A stretch of DNA of 64,000 nt. Source: Leptolyngbya sp. SIOISBB. GTDB lineage: Bacteria; Cyanobacteriota; Cyanobacteriia; Phormidesmidales; Phormidesmidaceae. The notes under the pieces were generated by a model. The model saw only the letters and a list, made by a program, of their open reading frames with translations, was not told where the DNA came from and did not search any database. Positions within the stretch are counted from its first letter, which is position 1. Each line of letters begins with the position of its first letter. Both the position numbers and the translations under genes were made by a program. Shown here in pieces: positions 7,702-16,930 of the stretch. The stretch lies in NCBI GenBank assembly GCA_010671905.1, contig JAAHII010000001.1, forward strand, positions 4,960,001 through 5,024,000. The letters run 5' to 3'.

Positions 7702-10700
7702 ATGCTGGGATATGGTTTCATCAATCTCGACTTAGGTGATAGCCAGTTTTTATATGCCAAGTATGAGGTCGATCACCAAGCCGGGTTTCGGTTTTATTGG
7801 ATTGCTTCTCAGGGCAACGCGATCGCCGCGTGGAGTGGCGCTAAAGCGATCGCTGAATTTTTAGACGCGCTGCCCGACACTGTTGATCTAACCACTAGTA
7901 TGGCGGGCAATTCGACGTTATTATCGCTGCCAGCTTCCCCGCGCGAGGCCTTCTGCGATATTGAATTCAGCGTCGATCGCACCTCCCAAACATTTTCGCT
8001 AACAGTGCGATCAGACGCCGAATTTGGATTCAGTCCGGAAGGGTCGGCCCACTTCATTAACCTCAGTTTGACCCTGACGCAGTCTCTCGACCCCGCTCAA
8101 CTAGCATCTTCTAATAACCCAGCTATCAGCCTGAGCGGCACGGTTGATGTCGTGATTTTGGGGCATGCAGTTCCCTGCACCGTGCAACTGCAGGCAGCGC
8201 AACTGGTCTTGACGCCCGCATCTGCCACCGACGCGCTCATGCCGGTGTTTCCGGGAGGCGAATTGAAGATCACGGCCATGACGCTAGAGACGCTGTCTCC
8301 GGCGCTGGCTTCTCCCCAAGTTTTCTATGCCTTTGGATCAACGGATGAGGAGCGGGTGTATGACTGTGCTCAATTAGGCGAAGGGGATACACCGCCCCTG
8401 GACTTAACCATTCAAACAACTGCCGCAGAAGCGGTGCAGCGGTTTCCGGGAGGGCTGGCATTGGGTGAGCATGCGATCGCCGTAGGTCAGGATCAAAGCC
8501 CTACCGAGGCGCTGATTTCAGCCTTTCAAGATACTGGGGCGATCACCATTGCCGCCTGGCTCAAGCCGGAGCGTTCGGAGCAAAGCGGCCCCGCCCGAAT
8601 TGTCACTCTCTCCAAAAATACGAGTGAGCGATACATCACGCTGGGCCACGGCGGCTCTTCTGGAAATCAGAGAGATAACTATATCACCCGGCTCCGGTCT
8701 GACGCTCGCAACGCTAATGGCACGGGTTCCCACCAGGTCTTAGAGACCGAGGATTTTGATGCGCCAACCGAGCCGACCTATGTGGTGTATACCCTCGCGC
8801 CCAAAGACGACTCGGCCCATACCGCCACGTTCTACATCAACGGGCTGCCCAACAATTTCAAAGACATCAATACTCAGTTTTCGCCAGGGGATAACCATCC
8901 TTGGCGCGTTGATGACCCGGCCATCAAATTCGCGCTAGGCAATGAAGTCTCGGCTTTTAATGCGAACGGCGAATTTGTCTCGGGGAACAACCGAGGTTGG
9001 CACGGTGAGCTGTATGAGGTGGCGATTTATACCTCAGCGCTGACGCGAGATGCGATTTATCAGCGTTACTATCCAACGCTCAACATTGCGGGACACCTCA
9101 CGCTGTCCAACCTGCCTGCCCCTTTAAACCAGCCTTTAGCCGCCACTTTAGCGATTGAAACGCGGCTAGTGGAATCAGACGGTGATTTTGATGCCGACTC
9201 AATTGTTCGCCTGGTCGCAACCCATGACCAGCCGCTAGCGGTGACTGAGCAACTGACTTTTATGCAGAGTCGCTTTGAGTGGCGCACGCCGGCATCCCGC
9301 ACCACTCCTGACTGGACGTTCACAGAGGGGGCTGTTGAGAGTCAGTTATGGGAAGACATCGCGATTCAGTTCAATGCAGAAGCGGTCGAGTCGGCTGAAG
9401 CTCCGGGGCAATTTCGCTTGGTGGCAGCCGAGGCCGATTTAGACCTGTTGGTGTTTGCCAATTCAGGCCCGCTAAGGTTGACGGCATTGACGCTGACTCC
9501 TCAGCGTCCGGACGCGGCGCAGGCGTGGCAGTGGCAAATGACTTCGGCAACAGAGATGGCGGAAATTCAACTGCCACGATCGCGCGATGGTCGGCCCTTT
9601 GATTGGACGGTGGACTTTAAGCTGCTGTTTGATCAGCCCGATTTATCCCCGTTGGCGATCGTCGGTGAGCGCGTCGTTTTGCAAGGTACCTGGTTAGGGG
9701 AGCCGCTCGCACTGACGGGACAGACGGAATCCGGTTATTTTGTGCTGCGCGGATCGCGATCGCTGTCGCTACCGTTCACTACTTCGCTCGGTGATGTGTT
9801 TGCGCCGGGGACATCCCAAAAACTGCTGGCCGCGACTGATATTGAATCGGTGATGGCGATCGACCTCACCGTCGAACTGCGATCACTGGGATTTTTAGCG
9901 AGCGGGGAGGGGAATTTTGAGTGGATCGATGACACCGACACCGAACAAACCTTTGCGGTGCCTCGGTTTACCCTCACGACCCCACCCCTGACGCCGAATC
10001 AACTGCTGTCAGCAGCCTTAGATACCTTGCAGGCCCAGGCCGCCACCATTGTTGCCGACCATCTACGCCACAGTGAAGATTATTACTGCCAGGTGATCAA
10101 CGGGATAACCTTGATTTACTTGGGCGATCGCGAAGACGCCACGCCATCCGCGCAGTCTTGCCTCCTCGACGCGAGCCTGCTAATCAACGAAACTCTCGAC
10201 AGTGAGATTAACGTCGGACCGTTTAAGCTGGCGGCCAAGGATGACGGACAATTAGAGCTGACCATTGCTGCCCCCACCATCGATACCAATTATCCCGTGA
10301 CCCTCTGGCAAAATTACACCCAGTTTCTCGAAGCGGTTGATCAAGCTGCGCTGCGTCCGGGGGCCCTCACCATCCTGCGACATCGTATCGCCGAGCGTTT
10401 GGCCATTCCGTTGACCGATAGCCTGTACTACTTCTACGGTCTCCAACCGGCTCAGGGCACGGCGGAGTTGATCGAGGAGGTGCCGTTGCTGGGGGCACCT
10501 AACGCCATTGATTTGCAGGTGGGGATGCGGCTGCGGGTAGATTATCAAACCTATCAGTTCGTACATCCAGCCCTATCGTCGGCGACCTCGGGCTTTGTGG
10601 GCAGCGGCACCTCCTATTACGACCTCACCGGCTCACGCAGTGGCACACCGGAGGTGCTCAATTTTGATGCCTTTCTCTCGCAACTGCAGCCGTTCGTCAC

Positions 10701-11190
10701 CACCGAAACGACGAAAGAAGGGGCGGCGAGCAGCCTCGATACCTTCCGGGTGGGCAGTCAGCGTCCCTATTGGCAACTGGTGTATCCCAGTCAAACCTCT
10801 GGTTCAGCCGACTCCCTCGATCCGGAACAAGCGGCTACCTTGGTCGGCTTTTCTACCTTGCAGGATTTAGTCACCCAGAGCGATGTGGTGAAAGTCTACT
10901 TTCGCGGGCGGGCGACGGTAATTCCCGAAATTGCGGTGTTTGTGGAGGGGCAGCCTACCTTCGTCTCGGTCGGCACGACCTTGGGGCAACTGCTGGAGCG
11001 ATTCGTTAATCTGCCGGACAGTGATGCCGGGGCGGCTCCGAGCCAGAACGACCAGGGGCCGCGCGTGAGTCGATTGCTCCACCAAGGCCCCACGGGCACG
11101 CCCGCCTACCGTTTTGTCAACCTCCGGGAGGGAGCTGACTACTGGGATCTGCCGTTAGTGAAGGGCGATCGCATCCTACTGAACTGCTAA
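7702..11190 (+). CDS. Giant island protein 1, LamG-like domain, function unknown (1162 aa)
   Basis: I do not recognise a characterised homologue. No signal peptide or membrane segment is seen; the chain is acidic, low in Cys and dominated by alternating beta-strand patterns. Residues about 245-460 resemble a LamG/concanavalin-like fold: FPGGLALGEHAIAVG, ITIAAWLKPE, HTATFYINGLPNNF and WHGELYEVAIYTSALTRDAI are the usual landmarks. The last 110 residues include IAVFVEGQPTFVSVGTTLGQ, similar to beta-grasp/SLBB-like modules, and end with a short hydrophilic tail. The start is supported by GGAG seven bases upstream. It is the first of five same-strand genes, with the next gene about 80 bases downstream. 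A carbohydrate- or surface-binding structural role is possible but only inferred. Confidence 0.85.
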   Translation: MLGYGFINLDLGDSQFLYAKYEVDHQAGFRFYWIASQGNAIAAWSGAKAIAEFLDALPDTVDLTTSMAGNSTLLSLPASPREAFCDIEFSVDRTSQTFSLTVRSDAEFGFSPEGSAHFINLSLTLTQSLDPAQLASSNNPAISLSGTVDVVILGHAVPCTVQLQAAQLVLTPASATDALMPVFPGGELKITAMTLETLSPALASPQVFYAFGSTDEERVYDCAQLGEGDTPPLDLTIQTTAAEAVQRFPGGLALGEHAIAVGQDQSPTEALISAFQDTGAITIAAWLKPERSEQSGPARIVTLSKNTSERYITLGHGGSSGNQRDNYITRLRSDARNANGTGSHQVLETEDFDAPTEPTYVVYTLAPKDDSAHTATFYINGLPNNFKDINTQFSPGDNHPWRVDDPAIKFALGNEVSAFNANGEFVSGNNRGWHGELYEVAIYTSALTRDAIYQRYYPTLNIAGHLTLSNLPAPLNQPLAATLAIETRLVESDGDFDADSIVRLVATHDQPLAVTEQLTFMQSRFEWRTPASRTTPDWTFTEGAVESQLWEDIAIQFNAEAVESAEAPGQFRLVAAEADLDLLVFANSGPLRLTALTLTPQRPDAAQAWQWQMTSATEMAEIQLPRSRDGRPFDWTVDFKLLFDQPDLSPLAIVGERVVLQGTWLGEPLALTGQTESGYFVLRGSRSLSLPFTTSLGDVFAPGTSQKLLAATDIESVMAIDLTVELRSLGFLASGEGNFEWIDDTDTEQTFAVPRFTLTTPPLTPNQLLSAALDTLQAQAATIVADHLRHSEDYYCQVINGITLIYLGDREDATPSAQSCLLDASLLINETLDSEINVGPFKLAAKDDGQLELTIAAPTIDTNYPVTLWQNYTQFLEAVDQAALRPGALTILRHRIAERLAIPLTDSLYYFYGLQPAQGTAELIEEVPLLGAPNAIDLQVGMRLRVDYQTYQFVHPALSSATSGFVGSGTSYYDLTGSRSGTPEVLNFDAFLSQLQPFVTTETTKEGAASSLDTFRVGSQRPYWQLVYPSQTSGSADSLDPEQAATLVGFSTLQDLVTQSDVVKVYFRGRATVIPEIAVFVEGQPTFVSVGTTLGQLLERFVNLPDSDAGAAPSQNDQGPRVSRLLHQGPTGTPAYRFVNLREGADYWDLPLVKGDRILLNC

Positions 11191-11269
11191 CGTCACCCGC
11201 GCGGCCCCGTCGCTGGGGGTTACCGCCTTGCAGTCAGAACGGTTCGCCAACATCACAGACGCAGCAGTC

Positions 11270-14200
11270 ATGGTTACCTTCACCTCCATCCACTCGCCCC
11301 ACCTCTATCACGTCCCGGTCACGGTGCCCGCGACGCCCTACAGTGTCGGGTTTTGGGCGCTATCCGCGTCACCAGCAAATATCGCCGACTCGTCGGAGAG
11401 CCTGACGGATGCGTGGCATCAGCCGGGGGTGTATCTCTTTCTCAAGGCCGCGCTGACGGGAGACGCGGCCATTGACCGGGCTCAGTTCAGCGATCGCCTG
11501 CAACAGTTCCTCGCCGTGCCCTCGGTGAAACACACCCGCTTTTTGTGGATTGAGAATCCGGCTGACCCAGTGTCGGCATGGCGCTTTACCGCTCTCCCCA
11601 CCCTCGCCTCGGTGGGGGATTCGAGTGTGCAGCGGCTGACGTTCTTCACCCTGCGGAATTATCGGCTGGCGATCGCTCGCCACGTCACCTGCCGTCTGAA
11701 TGAGGCGGGCGACGCCATTCTGTTTAGCCGCCAGCCTGCTCTCCACAATGCGCCTGCCGCTGCCGCAGTACCGGGTAAAACCGATCCTTGCTACCTGACC
11801 ACCGACTATGGCGAGCATCGCCTGCGGCAGATTGAGGAAGCGGCCAGTGGTGAAGCGATCCGCATCCCTTTGACGGGTGCCCAAGCGGGCAGCCTTGTCT
11901 TTACCCTGACGGTGCAAAACCGCCATCCCGACCCACAGCCCTTTGAGGAGTTGACACACCTCAATATTGGTCTGAAAGTTTTTTATCCTTCCGCCGACTT
12001 TGGCTCAGCCGGCACCCCCACCAGTTCGTCGGCGACGGACGCAGCAACGACGGATATTTTCTCCGACCAAGATCCGTTTTCGGGCTTTGCCACCCTCAAC
12101 ACTGCCGACCAGCATTTAACCACCCACCATCACTATCCCCTGCTACAGGAAGATGGTCGATCGGCCTTCCCGTTTCCCCAGCTGACGTTGCAGGCGGTAT
12201 TCGATCCCCTCTTTCCGCTGAATGGCGATCGCACCTACTTCACTTTTGTCCCAGAGACCACAGACCCTGTCACTGCCCCGGTGTCCCTGCCGTCTTGCTA
12301 TCGCACAAATTTGGGTTACACCGTTCACCTGCATCCTGCCCCCTTTCCTCAGAGTCGGCTGATTTTTGCCGAACGGCCTGGACAAACGGCAGATAATTTT
12401 GTCGCCCCGTTGTATTTGGTGCCCCAAGGGGAATTTACGCTGTCGGTGCCCCGCTATGACACGCTGGCGGCGGCGGCGACCCCGGCGATCACCGTGCAAT
12501 CAGTGGACAACCTGCTCTGCGGCTTAGCAGGCATTGAATATATTGAGCTTTCCTCAACTCACCCTAATCGGCTGCTTTTTCGAGCGGGCAGTCCCGCGTT
12601 TACGCCAGACTTTGTGCCCGGTCAAGTTGCCGACGAAACCACGATTGAACTGCGCTTCGACGCTGCTGCCACCACCGCCTGGGCCGCCGTGGAATACGCC
12701 GCCCCCCAAACCGACGGCGCGGCCAGTGACCCGAATTTGCCGACGTATTTCTCGCAACCGATCCAGTCGCTGCTGTATCGGGCTTCAGATCTGAGCGACG
12801 GCGATGAGATCGCCACTAACGATCCGCTGCGCTTTTTGGACGTACCCGTCGCTCGACTCCCGGCTGATGAGTACCTGCCGATGTTTCCCTATGGCGGGGT
12901 GAGCGGTCGCTTAGTCGACTATCGGCAGCTGGAAGAGCAACTGCTCAACCCCCAGCGTCGTCAACGCATTCGCGCAGTCGAGAATACCTTGCCGTTGGTG
13001 TCGGAAACGCCCGCAGCAGTGGCCTTGGCATCACCGCCAGGGGGCGATCGCCCACCAGCACTCCAGTCTCCCTTAGCTCCGGGGCCAGCTCCCGCCCGTG
13101 CCGCTACCGCTGCTGCCCCGGTGGCTGAGGTCAGTACCATTACTGGCACCACCCCGCAGGGCTTGCTCTGCACCTACACGAATGATTTTGAGCGGCTGAG
13201 TCAACTCGTCCTGGCCAAAGATACGGATAACGAGGTCGTTGGGTTACGGGAGTTAATCCGGCGATCGCCCCTACGCAGTGCCTTTCAGTCGAGCCAACTG
13301 TTTCTCGTGGTGACAAATCCAGAGTCTTTGGCGGGCGTTTTTCCCGACAATCAGCTCACGATTCAAGGGTGGACGTTTGACCTCGATCCCGAGAACTGGC
13401 GTACAGAAACGGCCGATGCTTCCGATACGATTCTGATCTTCAAGTTTCTCGACCAGCCGCTGATCGAGATTTTGCCGGACACGGCTCTGTGGGAACAGCC
13501 CAGTCACTTTGTCGGCGAGACTGCCAAGGACGTGCAAGGGGTGAGCGATCGCCTGGTGCAGTTTTTTCAAGCGGCGATCGACACGGTAGCCAGCGCCGCC
13601 GCCTCCGAAAGCGACAAAAGTAACGCTGCCCCCCTCGCCCGCATTGCCACCAGTGAGCTGTGGTCGGGCTGGGTTGCCCTCAACGTCAATTTGCCGCCTA
13701 AGGGCTTGCCGGCAGAACTGCAGGCGTTGGAATGCGGCATCCAAGGCGATTTTTACGCTCAATATGTGGGCAGCAATGGCACGCCAGTGGTGCCGGAAAA
13801 TCGGCAACTGGCAGCCAAGCAATCCTCGCTGTTTGGCCTACTGGATTATGAAGACAATTCGGTGCCAGAGACCGGGCCATCAGGCTATGCCTTTCAGGTG
13901 GCGACCCTGCGGGTGCAGTTTCAAAACTCACAAATTGCCGACTTTTCGAGTGATGTGAATCTGACGCTCGACCAGCTGTTTGCCGAAAGAACGCTGTTAC
14001 TGAATAGTCCCTCCAACCGCAACATTGTCATTTTGAAAGGGTTTACGGAAGAGCATGACGGCGAGATTACCTATGCGTTTAGTTTTAGCGGCGAAAACTT
14101 TTTTGCACTGCCCTTTAGTCATGTCTTGCACACAGTCGATATTGTCAAAGCCGAATTCGCCACGGATACCACCCGCACCGATAAAACGGTGGGGAAATTC

Positions 14201-15355
14201 TTGCTGTGGGGGCAATTTAACTTCCAGGCGTTGCCTGAACTGGATCTGTTTTCCTTTGGGATGGAGGCATCAGAACAAGGAGAATTTGACTTTCGCGACT
14301 TTCAAAACAATCCCCAAACCATTGCGTTAGAAGCGCTGGAAGAACTCGATCTCCGCGATGTGTTTGCCACCCGTAAAGCCCAACTTGAAGCATTGCCAGA
14401 GGGCGACCCGCAAGCCATTCAAGCGCTGGAACAGGCTCAAGCCGTAGTCGCTCAGTATGAGGAACTAGTCGTCTCGGGCGATTCGATTCGCGATGGCATC
14501 GGCGCGATTGAAGTGGCGGCCCTCAATGCGCTACAAGACTTGCGGCGGCTCGATCCTGACAGTCTCAACAGTCCCAGCAAATTGGTGCAGTCGGCAGTGA
14601 GAGCCAGCAAGGTCGATCGCGCCCTCCAGGCATTAGATGACAATGAGCAGTTTTTGCGGTTCTCTCAACTCTCGATCACGATGGAGTGCGACGACCAAAC
14701 GCCGCCGACCTTTACCTTTGATGCCAGCCAAATTGCGTTTGATCTGAAGAAAAGCCAGCCGCGATCGCAAAGCTTATATGGCAAATTTCCCTTAAAGCTG
14801 GTGGAGTTTGTCACCCTCAATGATGAAACTGCTGCCCCCAAAGGCTTTGTCAGCGTCAAGACGCCCCTGCGGGGAACCTCGTTACCCAGCTTGGGGTTCG
14901 GATTCAAGTTTGAAATCAATCTGGGGAGTCTGGGCGAACTCAGCGGCTCGGCTAAGTTTGTCGCTAATCTGCTGATGGCGTGGGCACCCAACACCGAAGG
15001 TACCCAAGACCAGCCCCAGATATTTGTGGGCTTTCGGCTCCCCGGCATTGGGGGCGATCCGCTGGGCTTTCCCCTGCAAAGTGTGCTCAAGCTGTCCTTT
15101 AAACAGGTGGAATTGCTTCGCGATCTGGGCGCTGAGGAGGCAGCCTATCTGCTCAAAATCCAGAAAATTGCCCTGAAGTTTTTCGTACTGAAATTTCCGC
15201 CCAACGGTCAGACCGAACTGGTCATTTTTGGCAATCCCGATGCCGAGGCGAGCAACGACGCCGTGGGCTGGTATGCCGCTTACGCCAAAGAACCCGCCCC
15301 CCTACCCGAAGGTCAAGCTACCGGACGCGCCTCACCCCGCCGCCGATCGCGCTAG
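11270..15355 (+). CDS. Giant island protein 2, function unknown (about 1361 aa)
   Basis: No characterised homologue is recognised. It has no signal peptide or membrane segment. The N-terminal 600 residues are beta-rich. A Pro/Ala-rich linker lies at about residues 590-620. The middle includes ATSELWSGWVALNVNLPP and a helical stretch (about 1020-1120) rich in Ala, Gln and Glu. The C-terminal 230 residues form long amphipathic strands with LPSLGFGFKFEINLGSLGEL and FVGFRLPGIGGDPLGF, ending in FFVLKFPPNGQTELVIFGNP and VGWYAAY. This resembles the beta-rich N-terminal part of giant protein 5 in style. The start is uncertain: ATG at 11270 is used, but a TTG at 11228 with GGGGG upstream is also in frame. 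HIP1 octamers are frequent. Confidence 0.82.
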   Translation: MVTFTSIHSPHLYHVPVTVPATPYSVGFWALSASPANIADSSESLTDAWHQPGVYLFLKAALTGDAAIDRAQFSDRLQQFLAVPSVKHTRFLWIENPADPVSAWRFTALPTLASVGDSSVQRLTFFTLRNYRLAIARHVTCRLNEAGDAILFSRQPALHNAPAAAAVPGKTDPCYLTTDYGEHRLRQIEEAASGEAIRIPLTGAQAGSLVFTLTVQNRHPDPQPFEELTHLNIGLKVFYPSADFGSAGTPTSSSATDAATTDIFSDQDPFSGFATLNTADQHLTTHHHYPLLQEDGRSAFPFPQLTLQAVFDPLFPLNGDRTYFTFVPETTDPVTAPVSLPSCYRTNLGYTVHLHPAPFPQSRLIFAERPGQTADNFVAPLYLVPQGEFTLSVPRYDTLAAAATPAITVQSVDNLLCGLAGIEYIELSSTHPNRLLFRAGSPAFTPDFVPGQVADETTIELRFDAAATTAWAAVEYAAPQTDGAASDPNLPTYFSQPIQSLLYRASDLSDGDEIATNDPLRFLDVPVARLPADEYLPMFPYGGVSGRLVDYRQLEEQLLNPQRRQRIRAVENTLPLVSETPAAVALASPPGGDRPPALQSPLAPGPAPARAATAAAPVAEVSTITGTTPQGLLCTYTNDFERLSQLVLAKDTDNEVVGLRELIRRSPLRSAFQSSQLFLVVTNPESLAGVFPDNQLTIQGWTFDLDPENWRTETADASDTILIFKFLDQPLIEILPDTALWEQPSHFVGETAKDVQGVSDRLVQFFQAAIDTVASAAASESDKSNAAPLARIATSELWSGWVALNVNLPPKGLPAELQALECGIQGDFYAQYVGSNGTPVVPENRQLAAKQSSLFGLLDYEDNSVPETGPSGYAFQVATLRVQFQNSQIADFSSDVNLTLDQLFAERTLLLNSPSNRNIVILKGFTEEHDGEITYAFSFSGENFFALPFSHVLHTVDIVKAEFATDTTRTDKTVGKFLLWGQFNFQALPELDLFSFGMEASEQGEFDFRDFQNNPQTIALEALEELDLRDVFATRKAQLEALPEGDPQAIQALEQAQAVVAQYEELVVSGDSIRDGIGAIEVAALNALQDLRRLDPDSLNSPSKLVQSAVRASKVDRALQALDDNEQFLRFSQLSITMECDDQTPPTFTFDASQIAFDLKKSQPRSQSLYGKFPLKLVEFVTLNDETAAPKGFVSVKTPLRGTSLPSLGFGFKFEINLGSLGELSGSAKFVANLLMAWAPNTEGTQDQPQIFVGFRLPGIGGDPLGFPLQSVLKLSFKQVELLRDLGAEEAAYLLKIQKIALKFFVLKFPPNGQTELVIFGNPDAEASNDAVGWYAAYAKEPAPLPEGQATGRASPRRRSR

Positions 15356-15371
15356 AAGATGCCCCCTGTAA

Positions 15372-15438
15372 GGTCCAGGCATCTTCGCCGAAAGCTTCCA
15401 GTTCAGACCCACAACATATATCCGAAGATGCCTGGACC
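15372..15438. repeat. Perfect 16-bp inverted repeat after giant gene 2
   Basis: GGTCCAGGCATCTTCG at 15372-15387 and its exact complement at 15423-15438, separated by 35 bases. There is no T tract on either strand, so it is not a typical intrinsic terminator. It lies in the 164-base gap between giant genes 2 and 3 and is followed by a C-rich stretch with CCCATCCACCCT twice. Confidence 0.65.
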
Positions 15439-15519
15439 CTACCCCACCCATCCACCCTGCTACCCATCCACCCTCTCACCCAGCTACCCACCTGACCTAT
15501 TTTCTCTCAGGCTCAACCC

Positions 15520-15993
15520 ATGACAGACATCCCAAATCCAGAAAGCATCCAAACCATTCCTGACTTCATGACCGCGATCGCCGATACCTTTGGCGTCGAA
15601 GTTCCCGTGACCCTCGTGCCCAACCATCCGCTGTTCGCTCTGTGGGAAGAAACTGCGATCGCCGTTACGGAAAGCACGCCGCCCGAGCCGCGCTATTCAG
15701 GTACGGGGGATATGGCGACGGTGTTTCCGTTTGATTTTGCGCAATCGGCAGAAAACCCACCCGAGATGAACCTAAAAATTGAGGTCTTTCAGCCCCCGCC
15801 ACCCACCGTGAACCCGCGCGGGTTGAAAGTCACCGTGTTTCCCGTGCCTAAGTCTGCCGCACACCCGCATGGCGTCATCGTCAAACGGGGATTTGGAGAG
15901 TCGGTGGATGCAGCGGGCAATCTCGTTGCGGCAAACCCCTCCATTGTGCCCCCCGAAGCAGCAGTCGATTTAGACCGTCTAGACCAGCCCTAA
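15520..15993 (+). CDS. Small island protein 3, function unknown (157 aa)
   Basis: Unrecognised acidic, proline-rich protein. It has no signal peptide, membrane segment or cysteine. Notable segments are FMTAIADTFGVEVPVTLVPN near residue 16, an FPFDFAQSAENPPEMNLKIE strand near 70 and a QPPPPTVNPRG hinge near 90. The length and the position between giant genes suggest an accessory or adaptor subunit of the same assembly, by inference only. ATG at 15520 has no strong ribosome-binding site. Confidence 0.75.
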   Translation: MTDIPNPESIQTIPDFMTAIADTFGVEVPVTLVPNHPLFALWEETAIAVTESTPPEPRYSGTGDMATVFPFDFAQSAENPPEMNLKIEVFQPPPPTVNPRGLKVTVFPVPKSAAHPHGVIVKRGFGESVDAAGNLVAANPSIVPPEAAVDLDRLDQP

Positions 15994-16086
15994 TTTGACG
16001 GATTTATTTGACGGATTTAAGTGTGGCGATCGCGATCGCTCCCAATTGTTTTCACACTTGATATTGCACCCCAAGGAACCTTCGTT

Positions 16087-16614
16087 ATGTCTGAGATTCA
16101 ACCGACTACATCGACCACAGCGACGGAAACCAAAGTTTACTTTGGCGTTGCCCTAGAGCTTGCGGGAAAAGTCATTGCCCTCGAACCGAAAAATGCGATT
16201 AATGAACTGAAAGAAAAGGGGATTGAAGTCGAACTGCCGCCCGGAGAACGGGTCTATTTAGGCACCGTGGGTCAGTCGTTGAACAGCATTTTACAAACCT
16301 TGGGAGCGGTAGAAGATGGGGAAACTGCCTCCTTTTTGACCGAGGATGGCAAGTTGAATGAGGACGAACTGCCAGATATTTCGGCCCTGAAGACGGCGGC
16401 CAATTTGGTGGTTGATGCTGGGCTATATGTCGATGCCTTCCACGTCAGAATTCCGGGTTCAGCGGCTCCGGCAGGAGGAACGGGGCCTGCTACCAAAGAC
16501 AAAACTGCTTACACCGTTGGGCTATCGGCGGAATGGGTAGAAGATGCGGGCCAACTGATTGAAGGGTTAGACCTCAAACTGCGCGGGGTTTATTTCAAAG
16601 TCAGCAATCAATAA
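16087..16614 (+). CDS. Small island protein 4, function unknown (175 aa)
   Basis: Unrecognised acidic protein. After a Thr/Ser-rich start (residues 1-17) come TKVYFGVALELAGKVIALEP, then a possible helix-strand region around 65-120, a Gly/Ala/Pro linker near 125-135, and two final strands: TAYTVGLSAEW and LDLKLRGVYFKVSNQ. The start is ATG at 16087, preceded by AAGGAA; an in-frame GTG 66 bases upstream would add 22 unlikely residues including HIP1-derived codons. It lies 93 bases after gene 3 and is separated from giant gene 5 by a tandem-repeat block. No signal peptide is seen. Confidence 0.77.
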   Translation: MSEIQPTTSTTATETKVYFGVALELAGKVIALEPKNAINELKEKGIEVELPPGERVYLGTVGQSLNSILQTLGAVEDGETASFLTEDGKLNEDELPDISALKTAANLVVDAGLYVDAFHVRIPGSAAPAGGTGPATKDKTAYTVGLSAEWVEDAGQLIEGLDLKLRGVYFKVSNQ

Positions 16615-16673
16615 GCACTGCCACGGTAAGGGTTGGGCACGTATGTGTTTAGCGTTTACAACCGGACCGCCAT

Positions 16674-16784
16674 CCCCTCCCGTGGAGGGGTGCCCGTAGG
16701 GCGGGGTGGGTCCCTCCTGTGGAGGGGTGCCCGTAGGGCGGGGTGGGTCCCTCCTGTGGAGGGGTGCCCGTAGGGCGGGGTGGG
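16674..16784. repeat. Three tandem 37-bp GC-rich repeats
   Basis: Units start at 16674, 16711 and 16748 and share GGAGGGGTGCCCGTAGGGCG followed by GGGTGGG. A shortened inverted version (ACCCACCCCATTGCCCCTCC) follows at about 16811-16830, so the block can fold into a large hairpin. Similar GGGGTGGGT-rich repeats are scattered in cyanobacterial genomes. There are no spacers, so it is not CRISPR. It fills the 316-base gap before giant gene 5. Confidence 0.8.
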
Positions 16785-16930
16785 TTTCGAAATCCGCCAT
16801 TCGACGACCGACCCACCCCATTGCCCCTCCCAGGAGGGGATTCAAAACTGAATGAGCGCATGACGCAAAACGTAACTTTGGCCCTGCCAAAACTCTACGA
16901 CATCAATCTAGAGCCGTCTGACGAGAACTT

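Noticed and set aside
16674-16784. CRISPR array
   Set aside because: The 37-bp units are directly adjacent with no unique spacers and no cas genes.
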